64,000 nt of DNA. Source: Salisapilia sapeloensis (lineage: Eukaryota > Oomycota > Peronosporomycetes > Peronosporales > Salisapiliaceae). The notes under the pieces are model-generated. The model did no database searches. It was not told the origin of the DNA and saw nothing but the letters and a program-made list of their open reading frames with translations. This document shows positions 29,578-39,772 of this stretch, one piece after another; within the stretch, counting starts at the first letter, position 1, and each line of letters opens with the position of its first letter. The stretch lies in the NCBI GenBank assembly GCA_023334545.1, contig JAADVB010000084.1:1-64000 (forward strand). The letters are read 5' to 3'. A program made the position numbers and the translations under genes.

Positions 29578-31332
29578 TCAACCTAAAAGCGCTCCTTCTC
29601 CTTCCGTCAATTCCGGCATCGTCGACAAGTACTTGACCATTTGCTTAATAACCTTCTTATCCAGCTTTTTCCTCCGAGCGTGCATCGTCTGCAGTCGCTT
29701 GTACGCCGCAACGATTTGAGGATGTAGCTTCCTCTCCTTCTTATTTGCTCGACGGCAGCAATCGTTCGCGGTCCAGAGATCCTCTTGCGCCGGCTTTAGG
29801 TAGTGAAGCGTCATGTACGCCACGCCACGAGCATACAGAGCCGGGATATATCGCTCTCTCTGCTGCAAGACACGCGTGAACCACTGCACGGCGTCTTCAT
29901 GGTCATACAGCTGAGCAGCAGCTTTCCCGAGGTTCATCATGCAGTCGACTCGGAGCGAGACGAAGGACTCTATAAGCTTCGTATCCATACGTAGACGAAT
30001 ATCTTTCACCGACACGATCGCTTCGTCTCCATCGTCATCGTAGATCACTTCCACGACACCCTCCGACGCCAGGTCGTCTGCATCCGACACCATCGCGTCT
30101 CTCCATGAACCTTCCGTCGATGACGTAGACACCTGCACGGAGCTTCCGACATTACATTTCTTCATCAGCTCTTCCACCTCCGTCGTAGATGCTCGACCAG
30201 TCTGCTCTGCCTCCACTTGATCCAGGATCGTCAGAGCGAAATGGTAAAAGCTCTGGGCAGTCGGGGCATTGCCTCGACGGAAGAACCAGTTACCACGTAG
30301 CTTGCTCTTATCAGCGACCTTGAGTGCCCTCGGAGGTTCCACGTTAGAGTGGAAACCTACAGGAAGACCTGTCAAACTGCCGACAGTCTCTTCCAAAGCA
30401 TCGATCTTGGGAAGAAGAAGACGTAAGGTCTGACCTAAAGCAACTACCTCTTCATCCATTATATCTCGACTCGTAGACTGATTTGACAGCGAAAAGATCT
30501 TTTGCAAGGCGCCGCGGAGATCCATGACTTGTACGAGGGACGGATGGAGACTGTCGATTTCAGTCATCATCTGGAGTAGACGCACGCCTTCTTGGAAGAC
30601 GATGGAAACACTTGAGAGGACAAACGTCACGACCTTCTCGCACACAGCTCCAAGTGCTGATTCAGTCTTCATATTCGTAGTACTACAAGAGTGGGGAGCC
30701 AATAGGGATACATGATCATCGGATGTGAATCGAATCGGTTCGTTCCGAGTGTCCGATGGGTAGCAAGTGTACTCTGCGACAATGGACATGACGTCTACGA
30801 TATGCTGCAGAGTCGATCGAGATGAAGTGGGTGCTGGAGATGCTGCCGTCGGGAGTGTCGTCTGCACGGCACGTCGGAGGAAACCAGAGCGCACAACCTC
30901 TTTCGCTTGCTGCTTGCTCTTGATCCCATTCGCAAGTGCTTGTAGCAGAACTGGTCGATCGTCCTCTTGACTAGCAACAGAATAGAATTGCTTTACGAGC
31001 TCCATCCACTGCACATTCGCCTTCGAGTCCGACGTCAGCCATCCGTCACATGCCGCCAAGCACACGACCATGGCATGCACCACTTGCGACGGACAGAACC
31101 TATCGTCCACCATCGCTTCCATCAACCTACGCTCTTCCTCCATAGCACCATGCACCTCTAAAACAGCTCGCACCGTCCTCCATCTCTCTACTTTGGCATT
31201 TGTACTATCATGCGACGCCGTACATGCCACTCGTAGCATTTCCAGCGCTCTTTCGTCCGTAGCCAACGCTACTTCCTCCTGCATCTTCTCATAGACCTCC
31301 ATAGCCTTATGCTCATCAAACTCTTCCTCCAT
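29578..31332 (-). CDS. TPR-repeat protein, function unknown
   Basis: One exon of 584 residues. The N-terminal 330 residues are helical and armadillo-like in character, without a family I can name. From about residue 340 there is a split TPR region: SKLRGNWFFRRGNAPTAQSF opens a TPR helix pair. After an acidic insert (EGVVEVIYDDDGDEA) come LRVDCMMNLGKAAAQLYDHE, VQWFTRVLQQRERYIPALY and ARGVAYMTLHYLKPAQEDLW. The C-terminus is basic (RRKKLDKKVIKQM). This layout resembles co-chaperone or assembly-factor TPR proteins, but no binding partner can be read from the sequence. Confidence 0.8.
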   Translation of the reverse strand: MEEEFDEHKAMEVYEKMQEEVALATDERALEMLRVACTASHDSTNAKVERWRTVRAVLEVHGAMEEERRLMEAMVDDRFCPSQVVHAMVVCLAACDGWLTSDSKANVQWMELVKQFYSVASQEDDRPVLLQALANGIKSKQQAKEVVRSGFLRRAVQTTLPTAASPAPTSSRSTLQHIVDVMSIVAEYTCYPSDTRNEPIRFTSDDHVSLLAPHSCSTTNMKTESALGAVCEKVVTFVLSSVSIVFQEGVRLLQMMTEIDSLHPSLVQVMDLRGALQKIFSLSNQSTSRDIMDEEVVALGQTLRLLLPKIDALEETVGSLTGLPVGFHSNVEPPRALKVADKSKLRGNWFFRRGNAPTAQSFYHFALTILDQVEAEQTGRASTTEVEELMKKCNVGSSVQVSTSSTEGSWRDAMVSDADDLASEGVVEVIYDDDGDEAIVSVKDIRLRMDTKLIESFVSLRVDCMMNLGKAAAQLYDHEDAVQWFTRVLQQRERYIPALYARGVAYMTLHYLKPAQEDLWTANDCCRRANKKERKLHPQIVAAYKRLQTMHARRKKLDKKVIKQMVKYLSTMPELTEGEGALLG

Positions 31333-31428
31333 GATGAGAATCTACTTGTCTACTTAGAGATACAAATGGAACCAATCTTGAAACGAAACTAGCCAAGCGA
31401 TCGTGTTTCATGCCTACTTATCTCCTAG

Positions 31429-32746
31429 CTAGAAGAACATGTGATCCGAACCAAACGGTCGATCCATATCTCCTCCACGACGTCCACGACCAGGCATACG
31501 CAGTGGATTATCCTCCTGGTCATCCATCGGCATACGCAAGTGGTCTGGATTTGGCTCTCCAAACGGAGCGTTTGGACCTGGCATGCCGCCACGTCCAGGC
31601 GGAGGACGGAAGCGACCAGGAGCGCTTGGATCGATCAATGGGTCTCGAGGAGGTCCGTACGGATCGAACCGAGCGCCTGGCACGGGACCACGAGACGGAT
31701 CGCCGCCTCGACCGAACATAGGGTGATCCGGACCGACGAGCATACTCGGGTCTTCCCGTCCGTTCAACGGAGCTGGGACCGTATCTCCACGTCCGACCTA
31801 GGTCTAGTCAATCATTCATGCAGCTCAAAATATACCAAGTGGATCTACCGGAGGGATCTGAACGGCAGGGATGTCCGTGTCGGAAAATGTCGGCGTGAGA
31901 GTGGACGACGCACCGACGGTGGCGCCAGTGGAGGCGGCTGCAGTCATCCGGGGCACGACCTTGTCCATAAAAGGCTGGAGCGTCGACCGGAGCGACGGAA
32001 GAGCACGCAGTGTCTCTGCTGCCGACACTCTTCCATCGCCTGACGTTTTACCAATGTACTTGTCGACACTAGAAGACGTGAGGAGTCCATAGGCATGAGA
32101 GACGGAAGGTAGACGTACCTGAGCTCAATCGAGTACGTATGATCCTTGTCATCAGACAAGTAGACTTCGAATTTATTCCCGACGAAGAGACCCTAGGTAG
32201 CACAGTTGAGACTATCACCTACGACCAAGAAAGAAGAGGATAGACCTGTAGCTCATACGTGATACGGACGTCGTTCGGATGGCTGTACTTGGTTCCAAAA
32301 AGACCATTGTCGCTACCATTCTCCCAGTTCTCTGGCAGTAAAAGGTCGTTTAATGCTGCACCTGCATTCGTAAGTGTCTTGAAACCTACACAGGACGATC
32401 GTAAGGCCCATAGCTTCTGTCATACACGTCGATAGACGCACCAGCTTCCTGCGCGAGTGCATGCGCCACTAAGAAGAGAGCATTACGTGCCTTGGACACA
32501 GTTGCACTCTTGTCTTTTAAATACTTGTACGTCGGATCAGCCTTATCGTCGTCCGTCTGCCCACTCTCGTCCGACGCACCCTCCACCGACTCGTCATAAC
32601 GCTCCATCGCACGGAGCATATACGCCTTTACAACACACAAGCTTTAACACGCATCATTGCACACATCCAACAAACAAAGGGACCTTGAAATCATCGTTCG
32701 AGATGGCCTCTAGAGCCGCTCGTAGCCGCTGCTTGTCGCTCTCCAT
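31429..32746 (-). CDS. Proteasome inhibitor PI31-like protein
   Basis: This multi-exon gene (at least five exons) encodes a PI31/PSMF1 relative. The N-terminal fold part includes SKARNALFLVAHALA, LLLPENWENG and SHPNDVRITYELQ, parallel to the FP domain of PI31. The C-terminal exon (31767-31429) is Pro/Gly/Arg-rich with ARFDPYGPPRD, PNPDHLRMP and the final DHMFF, the conserved PI31 tail that plugs into the proteasome. PI31 regulates 20S activity and proteasome assembly or transport. The start is given at ATG 32746, but an AG acceptor two bases before it allows a short upstream exon (ATG near 32804). One intron near 32380 appears unusually short. The beta-5 subunit gene lies 16 kb away. Confidence 0.82.
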
Positions 32747-32857
32747 ACCTACGCTTCTTCCGTCTGATTCTTGAAGTTCGTCTCGTTTTAATACCTACAT
32801 TCCATATTACCACCAACACCATTAACGCGGGAACTTCCGGCTGGACGTCTACTAGGC

Positions 32858-33178
32858 ATGAGCCACGACGAGAGGCTACGAAAGGACATGTACGTCCAAT
32901 ATGAAACTAGTACGAAATGGGCCAGTCTCTACGGCCAAAAGGAGGTAGCACTCGTGCGAGACTTTGGTCCGGCCGTGCCACCGCCGCCAGAAGGCTATCG
33001 CTACCTCCGTCGCGGCCAAGACACGCCAGTTGACACCGATCGCGTGTCGCTCGATACATTGTCATGGAATGATCAAATGCTGGAAGAACGACTATTATCA
33101 CTACACAAGTGGCAGCGTCGACCGCCGCCATCGACACAACGACAGGTAGATAAAGTGAACGCTATGATGCCCAAGTAG
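32858..33178 (+). CDS. Small conserved-looking protein, function unknown
   Basis: One exon of 106 residues, acidic/basic mixed, with no membrane segment or signal peptide. Visible segments are MYVQYETSTKWASLYG, VPPPPEGYRYLRRG and LSLHKWQRRPPPS. I recognise no family. It is supported as a gene by its position: divergent from PI31 by about 110 bp and ending only 30 bp before the convergent IBA57 stop. The spacing is what this compact genome shows elsewhere. Confidence 0.55.
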   Translation: MSHDERLRKDMYVQYETSTKWASLYGQKEVALVRDFGPAVPPPPEGYRYLRRGQDTPVDTDRVSLDTLSWNDQMLEERLLSLHKWQRRPPPSTQRQVDKVNAMMPK

Positions 33179-33208
33179 CCAAAATCCATCCTCTTGTACC
33201 CTCCTTCT

Positions 33209-34423
33209 CTACAAAAGCATCTTGCCAGTCTCTACATCTAATGGCGGCCACCACGCTGGCTCATACGGAATCGCATGGAAACCTCCATCCGCCGTCTGGA
33301 AGCGCATCGGTCGAGACTCGTCCTCTGTCGGCAATAGGTGCTGCAGACGGACCATGGCTAAGGCAGCGTGGATGCCGTCGCCACTCGTGCGGACGGTACC
33401 CACAGCCTTGGTCGAGTCTGGCTTGACGATCTTCACGCCATCGCCAAGTGCAGACGTCAGGTTGGCTGCTGCTGTATTCGCTAAAAAGTCTCGTAGAGGA
33501 GCGTGGGAAGCGTCGTCGATGCGTCCGAACGGTATGTCCTGCAGCGCATCCACGAGGTCTGTCTCGGAAGAAGGCACCATGGCTACTGGAAGCAACCTCT
33601 TGCGCACATTGCCCTTGAACTGCGTCCGAGCCGTCAGCTCCTGTCCGACGTAGCAGCCCTTACGGAACGAGACGCCACCTAGGAGCTCTAGATTCACTTC
33701 CAACGGAATGTTGTCGACCAGTTCATGCCTGTAGATACCTTTAGTACTCTCCATCTACTCTTTATAATTCCAAGGTAGACGTACCCTTCACCAGCACCTA
33801 AAAAGACACGGCGGTCTGTATAAGCCTGCAAGTCCATGTCGTCATATCCCTCTGGCTTTTGCACTACTTTCTACCTTAGTACACTTGTATCTCCATGATG
33901 AAAAGGATTCTCTACCTTGCATGCCACTCGGCACGATGGCTCGGACGCCAAATGTATCGCCACGAGGATCCATGTAGGCGATGCCACTACCCGACCCATC
34001 CAGCGAGTTCAGCTCTTTCACAGACTGCAAGAGCGCAGACGGATTGTCAAGAACATTCGCGTCCGTGTCGGACGGCAGTGTCGCCGGGAAGGCTGCGACG
34101 GACTTGAGCTCGTCGCTCTTGTCCTCGAGCGTCACTTTCATCCGGATCTTGTACCTCTTCCAATGCTTGAGCATCTGCTCGTTGATAGCGTCGTCGTACT
34201 CGAGCAAAAAGGTATCGTCCGTGGTCTGGATGACATGACAGTCGCCAAGAACACGTCCTTTGGGCGCCAAGAACGCGCCATACAGCGCATCTCCTGGACC
34301 CTCCATACGCTTCATATCGTTCGTAAGGATTGCCTGGATGTACTTGCTAGCATCTCGGCCGTACACCTGCAGCACACGCCGATTCCCTAGCTCCGCGAGC
34401 CCACTCTTGGCGAGAATCGACAT
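33209..34423 (-). CDS. IBA57: Iron-sulfur cluster assembly factor IBA57 (folate-binding YgfZ/CAF17 family)
   Basis: At least three exons. I start at [20 protein letters not shown], where the family begins. The frame upstream runs into the RBM22 promoter. Motifs in order: [16 protein letters not shown] (T-protein-like opening), [36 protein letters not shown] and the hallmark [12 protein letters not shown] with its conserved Cys. IBA57 works with ISCA1/2 in mitochondria to make 4Fe-4S clusters. I do not see an obvious presequence on this start. The divergent RBM22-like gene begins 54 bp away. Confidence 0.9.
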
Positions 34424-34477
34424 GACCTTCTTCTTTTTTGACTTGATTAAAGTATAGTGCCAACTCTTATTTCCACC

Positions 34478-35245
34478 ATGACGGAGCGAGGCTTTGGGAT
34501 TAAGTCGGATGCGACCAAGACCCAGTGGGAGCAAGAGGACTTCCCGCAGCTATGTGAATCATGTCTAGGAGAAAACCCGTACGTCCGAATGATGAAAGAA
34601 TCCTTCGGGTCCGCATGCAAGATCTGTAGCCGTCCGTTCACGGTCTTCCGGTGGAAGCCTGGCAGCCAAGCACGGTACAAGCGGACGGAGGTCTGTCAAA
34701 CCTGCGCTCGCATGAAGAATGTATGCCAGACGTGCGTACTCGATCTGCAGTATAACCTGCCGGTACAAGTGCGTGATCAGTTCCTGGCACAGGACAGCCA
34801 GGCCGTCGTGAACGTCCCGGAGAGCGACGCGAATCGCGAGTGGTTCGCGCAGCAGCACAATCGGATGCTCGAACAGGAAGGCGCCGTGTCTGCCTATGGC
34901 AAGTCGGCGCCTCCGAACCGCAAGATGCTCCAGCTAGCACGCAAAGAGCCCTACTACAAGCGTAATCGGCCGCACTTGTGCTCGTTCTTCGCGCGAGGCG
35001 AGTGCAATCGCGGGGAAGAGTGTCCGTACCTGCACGAGATGCCGCGCGACAAGGACGATCCGCTCGCGAAACAGAACATCAAGGACCGGTACTACGGCCG
35101 GAACGACCCGGTCGCGAACAAGATGATGAACAAGAAGAAGAAGAGTGCGAAGCCACCGCCGCCGCCACTGGCGCCAGGCGAGAAACCTCCACTTCCGCCT
35201 GGTCCGCCACCAAAGGATGCACAAGACAACGTAGAAACCGAATAA
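34478..35245 (+). CDS. RBM22/Ecm2-like spliceosomal protein lacking the RRM
   Basis: One exon of 255 residues from MTERGFGIKS. It aligns strongly with the N-terminal 60% of human RBM22: WEQEDFPQLCESCLGENPYV, ACKICSRPFTVFRWKPG, RTEVCQTCARMKNVCQTC, LDLQYNLPVQVRD (Cys-rich zinc region), then ARKEPYYKRNRPHLCSFFAR, the CCCH finger CSFFARGECNRGEECPYLH, and NIKDRYYGRNDPVA. Human RBM22 then continues into an RRM. Here a Lys run and a Pro-rich tail (PPPPPLAPGEKPPLPPG) end the protein. The factor binds U6 and the intron in the activated spliceosome. The stop is 9 bp from the convergent RNase III stop, leaving no room for a further exon. Confidence 0.9.
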   Translation: MTERGFGIKSDATKTQWEQEDFPQLCESCLGENPYVRMMKESFGSACKICSRPFTVFRWKPGSQARYKRTEVCQTCARMKNVCQTCVLDLQYNLPVQVRDQFLAQDSQAVVNVPESDANREWFAQQHNRMLEQEGAVSAYGKSAPPNRKMLQLARKEPYYKRNRPHLCSFFARGECNRGEECPYLHEMPRDKDDPLAKQNIKDRYYGRNDPVANKMMNKKKKSAKPPPPPLAPGEKPPLPPGPPPKDAQDNVETE

Positions 35246-35254
35246 ACCATCTTG

Positions 35255-38055
35255 TTACTTCATCTTAAGTCCATACAGCATCAGTGCCTTGTCGCATGCA
35301 GCATCCTGCGCCGCCGAGATCGTCCGTCCTGCGCCTCGTGCCACCATAAAGTCGTTCACGTGAAGCGCGACGGCGTGGGCGGACTCAGACGGCTCCTTGC
35401 CTGTCTTTTTGAGCGTCTTGAGTGTGCACTTGATGGCGTTCGACCGATTCAAGTTCCACTGCGCGACGTGATGGGCAAACACTTTCTTGGGTGTCATCCA
35501 CTCCCGCTTGGCGATCGCGTCCTTGAGTAGCGGGTGGAGCGTCTTTCGTAAGATCGCGTCGACCTTGTCCAGGTCGTTCGGGTGCTCGAGATACACTGCG
35601 CCGAGCGTTGCCTCAAACGCGTCGGCCAGGACGTCCTCGACGTACAAGTTTCCTTGCTTGACATCCTTCCCGAGCCGCAAGAACGATTCGTACCCGAGAT
35701 CTCTCGCCACGACCGCTAGTCTCGTGTTCTTGACCAACGCCGAGCGCACTTGCGTGAGCAAATGTTCTTGATGGTACGGAAACGCATCGACGAGGAACAC
35801 AGACGACAGGAGCTGCAAGACTGCGTCACCTAGAAACTCAATACGTTCATAATTCGGATCGGAGCTCACGTAGTCCGACTCGAGTATCTGATGGTCCTTA
35901 AACGAGTAGTGCGTTAGACACTGGACCCACAGGTGTGGTCGCTGGATGTCCACACCTGTGGCACGAGAAAACGCTTGATGCTGCCCACTTATCTCACTCG
36001 ACGAGCTCGAAGCCTCCAGTCGTCCCTTATCCTTGTCCACATACGCTCTCGCTAGCTCTGTCACCTGCTCCCTCCGGAGATAGTACTTGTCTCTCGCCTC
36101 CGGATCGAATCGAGCCATGAGCTCAAGCAGCAACGTCCGACAGGCGTCGATCCCTTTGTCTTTGTAGACTGCACCCAGCAGTGCTTCGAAGCAGTCGGCA
36201 ACGATCTTGGAGATCGTCCCGTCATCCAGTTTCGTCAGGTCAAAGGCAGAGAGTAAGAGCGATTCAAAGTTCGCAGCACGTGCCATGCGACCCAAGTACT
36301 CGTTATTGGCCATTTCGACACGAATGCAATGGAGCTCTTCCTCCGTCGCGGATGGACGTAAGAGGAAGGCAGAGGACGCAATGAGGAAACTTAAGACAGC
36401 GTCACCTAGGAACTCTAGACGTTCGTACGGACAGAGGAACTTGGAATGGAACTCTTGGTGGTACCCGACCAAGTGCTGAGACGCCGCTCGACGCGTATCG
36501 GCCGTCATCGTCCCTTGAGTGTGCTCCATCGAGTCTCGAGACCTCTTCAAGTCTCGCGTGTTCTCAAACACATGACCGACGCGTACTCTCGCCAACGTCC
36601 CTTCGACCGTATTCACATTCTGCATGCCGACATCCACGTACGATCCATGGGTGAAGGCCTGTCGCAGGAGCGACGGGTCGGAAAACTCGAGGCCTAAGCT
36701 TCCCTGGAAACTCATCAAGAGTCGACAGTGCCGCATGTGCTTTAAGACCATCGGCATGGCACTCCCGAGCTCAAACACATCCGTACGGAGACCTGTCAGG
36801 TGAGGCTCTGCTAAGCCCAGCACCTGCCTCCGGGCCGCGACGCGAGGCGAGAGCTGGAGGAACATGCCCTTCTCCCGCCACTTGCGCACCTTTTTCATGC
36901 CTTTCGATCCATCGTAGTTGTGCGCCTCTCCACCGTCATGCAAGAGACCGACGTAGACCTGTTTATGGCGCTCGACGGACGGACCAGTCGGGAGCGAGAG
37001 CTGACGCTCTTGTGCTGTCTCCTGGGTAAGCACCTGGTCGACTCGGAAAGCTTCCAAGTGTCCATTAATCTGGGAAGACACGATGCAATCAACTAGTTTC
37101 TTCGGATCAAACTGCTCGATGTAGTGCTTGGCCGTGAACTTGGCGCTGTTCTCGAGGTGGAAGAGGATCTGGCCGATCGAGAGGACGTCGCCAGAAGCGA
37201 ATCCGATGCAATTGGGTGCATGCAACTCGCCCTTCTTCCGCCTCTGCTCCGTTTGAACCGACACGAAGCGAGGGATCAAGTGGTAGTCGCCACACTCTTC
37301 TTGTGTCTCATGGAAGAGGTGGAAGGGGACGATGCCTAGTAGTCGACGGAAGAGGTAGCGCTGTAGTAGGAACAACGCTTGACTAGGTTCTCGACCTGTC
37401 GGGTCGACTGCACTAGTAGACGTCAGACACAGTTGCTCTGGCAGCTCTTCCTCGATAAAATCCACTTGGCATCGCACGCCTCCTCTCGTATATTCGAACT
37501 AGGAGACTACTTATATGTCATATCTCTTGCTATACACAACTGCAGAGGTACCTGTGGAATGGGCGGTGTGTCCCCATGACAGAGAACGTAGAAACCATCG
37601 AATAGATAGACCTGTCCGTCTTGCACGAGCGGCGTCTTCTCCCTACATCTCGGATTGACTGGCACAAAGGAATAAGACGATGGCTACACTACTCTTCAAG
37701 ACTTATTACTCTCGTACTCCCACTGCAGTCGAAAGCACTTGGTGGCATTGCATTTCGAAGACACGTAAAGGTACTCATCTCCTTGCTCCATCGTCCGTTC
37801 AGCCGGAGTAGACGTAGCCTCCGACGTCTCGGCAGTCGCTAATGGAGCACTCTTCGCCTCCATATCAGCTCCAGATGGAAGCATGCTGCATCCAGAAAAA
37901 AAACCTCCTTCCACATCCTCTGCAGACTGTCCGGAAGGAGGTGCTGCTGCTGCGAGCGCTGACGGTCGTTCCTCCATCGCCACTGAAGCTGTGGACGTGT
38001 CCTCGGTTGTTATGATTGGTAGAAAATGAACTCCTGCATCGAAGTGAACCGTCAT
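35255..38055 (-). CDS. Drosha/Dicer-like RNase III with two catalytic domains and a dsRBD
   Basis: Three exons (38055-37710, 37658-37552, 37498-35255) give about 898 residues. The first 450 residues hold an Ala/Pro/Ser-rich head and a central region (VQDGQVYLFDGFYVL, RYLFRRLLGIVPFHLF) that I cannot align to a helicase. RNase IIIa has ERLEFLGDAVL (about 510) and DCFEALLGAVY (about 586). RNase IIIb has ERIEFLGDAVL (about 702) and DAFEATLGAVY (about 777). All acidic metal ligands are present in both. A dsRNA-binding domain ends the protein (AHAVALHVNDFMV...AAQDAACDKALMLYGL). FPYHQEHLLTQVRSALVKN and REWMTPKKVF resemble Drosha more than Dicer. No DExD helicase is encoded nearby. Probably the small-RNA processing nuclease. 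The start could be slightly further upstream (38133). Confidence 0.85.
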
Positions 38056-38134
38056 GGTCGTGTAGGATGGAAACGAGAGACAAGGGAGAGTCAAGGGAAG
38101 GCGGTGTATTACAAGATCTGTCGACGACATCATT

Positions 38135-38621
38135 CTATTCGGCCGAGGAAGTTTCGCCGCCCGTGCGAGCAAAGTACGTGCCCTTCTTGAAACAGTTCAT
38201 GCACAGACGGTGACGCAACTTCTTCTCGCCACACATCTCGCACGTCTGCAAGTGCACAATGTTCTTCAATCGCTTCGTCGGCGCATTGTTACGGATACGT
38301 TTCCGAGACGGCGTCACCTAGTGATATTACAACATGAATATTTCCATCTACTACTTTGACTACAATCTCTAGCCGTAGACGATAGACTAGTCTTCCTATA
38401 TGACGTAGATTCCTATCACAATATAAAGCTCATCTACGCACCTTGGACTTGGGGGCTGCCATCCAGATTGCCTGGTCCAGTGGCGTCGGCATGGACGTGT
38501 CAGCCCCGTGGGCGAGTGCAGGGCCGAGCACGGCCATCTGCGGGTGTTCAAACAAGTTACGCTGGCGCGTAAGCAGTGCCCGTGCCCGTTGCAACGCGCG
38601 CTCCACTAGCATCGTGACCAT
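38135..38621 (-). CDS. Mitochondrial ribosomal protein bL32m
   Basis: Two exons (38621-38442, 38317-38135) give 120 residues. The joined segment MAAPKSKVTPSRKRIRNN matches the bacterial L32 opening VPKxKxSxSR. The zinc ribbon CEMCGEKKLRHRLCMNC follows with both CxxC pairs. The N-terminal extension (MVTMLVERALQRARALLTRQ) is a mitochondrial targeting sequence. L32 sits in the large subunit of the mitoribosome. Its ATG is only 57 bp from the divergent RIB7 ATG. Its stop is about 80 bp before the RNase III ATG on the same strand. Confidence 0.88.
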
Positions 38622-38652
38622 CTTTCGACTTGTTTTTCTTGGCTGGTGGCGC

Positions 38653-38670
38653 GTGGCATTATATAGAAAC
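38653..38670 (-). promoter_or_regulatory. GTGGCATTATATA element in the bL32m/RIB7 promoter
   Basis: GTGGCATTATATAGAAAC here and GTGGCATTATATAAAAC at 39714-39730 share 13 leading bases. In the reverse direction the element puts a TATATAAT box 32-49 bp ahead of the bL32m ATG. Function is inferred. Confidence 0.4.
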
Positions 38671-38678
38671 TTCGAAGG

Positions 38679-39707
38679 ATGGACTGCCAGGAGCTCCGGC
38701 GGTGCATCCGGTCGGACCATGACGAGTGGATCAACGAAAGCAGGACTGTACCGAGGATTACACTCACGTATGCGCAGAGTATAGATGGGTCTATTGCCGA
38801 GAAACGAGGTTTGTATGTCAGAGAAGAAGACATGAAAGACGGTGCTCATGGGTGTCTAGGCAAGCCGACGAGGCTGAGTGGAGATGCGTCGATGGAGATG
38901 ACGCATCTGTTGCGTACCTTGCATGCCGGCATCCTTGTTGGTGTCGGGACTGTAGCCGCTGACAACCCGTCTCTCACAGCGCGCCTCGTGCCTGGTAACC
39001 TTATAACATGATAGGAGCTGTACTTGACTTGTACCAAGTGTCCATGTATCCTTCTCAGGTCCGAATCCGACACCCATTGTCCTCGATACAACACTACGAT
39101 GCCCTCTCGATAGTAAACTCTTGACAAGCGACCAGTGCATTCGACCGATCATACTGTGCTCGGACGAAACGCTATCGTCATCAGGTACATTCATGGTCCT
39201 TTCGTCTCCGTTAGACTTGGTTGATATATGGAGCAATAGATGGAATCGCAAGGAAAGAAGCACTAACAAGTCGAGGCGCCAAAGTGATCAGCTGCCATTC
39301 TACAATGACAGAAGACCATCACGCCCGTCTTAATCTTCGTGATGCCTTCCGTACGCCATGAAGAGTCGTAGAACACATGTGTGGATACATATCTTAGGTG
39401 TCATCTGTAGAGAAACTCTATGCAGCAGACATCCAGAGCGTCATGGTCGAAGGAGGAGCAAGTATCTTGGCAGCTTGCCTCCAAGAAAGCGCTACCTCGC
39501 ACTTGGTCGACCGAGTGATCGTCACCATCGCGCCTGTATTCGTACGTTACTTTCTTACGAAATACATCCAAAACCAAACCATGACGCCTACAGATCGGCG
39601 GCTTGCGTGCGGCTGACTCTGTGATGACGCCGACATTCCCTCGCCTCCAACACGTCACGACGTGGCAGGTGGAGCAAGACGTGGTCATCTCGGGCAAGTT
39701 ACCGTAG
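38679..39707 (+). CDS. RIB7: Diaminohydroxyphosphoribosylamino-pyrimidine reductase, riboflavin pathway (RIB7)
   Basis: At least five short exons encode a RibD C-terminal/RIB7-type reductase. It uses NADPH to reduce the ribosyl group of the second intermediate of riboflavin synthesis. Signatures in order: PRITLTYAQSIDGSIAEKRG, joining to KPTRLSGDASMEMTHLLRTL, HAGILVGVGTVAADNP, NPTPIVLDTTLRCPLDSKLL, IQSVMVEGGASILAACL, VDRVIVTIAPVFIGG and the end TWQVEQDVVISGKLP. Introns are 45-75 bp. I did not fix the one at 39180-39400 precisely. The presence of RIB7 means the organism makes its own riboflavin by the fungal/archaeal order (reduction before deamination). The stop lies 65 bp before MsrB on the same strand. 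Confidence 0.88.
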
Positions 39708-39713
39708 AAAGAG

Positions 39714-39730
39714 GTGGCATTATATAAAAC
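39714..39730 (+). promoter_or_regulatory. GTGGCATTATATA element ahead of MsrB
   Basis: GTGGCATTATATAAAAC lies 7 bp after the RIB7 stop and 43 bp before the MsrB ATG. It duplicates the element at 38653-38670. It is a plausible TATA-containing core promoter. Confidence 0.45.
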
Positions 39731-39772
39731 CAAACACGAACAAAGAACAAAGAAAAGAATTTTCTCATTGAC

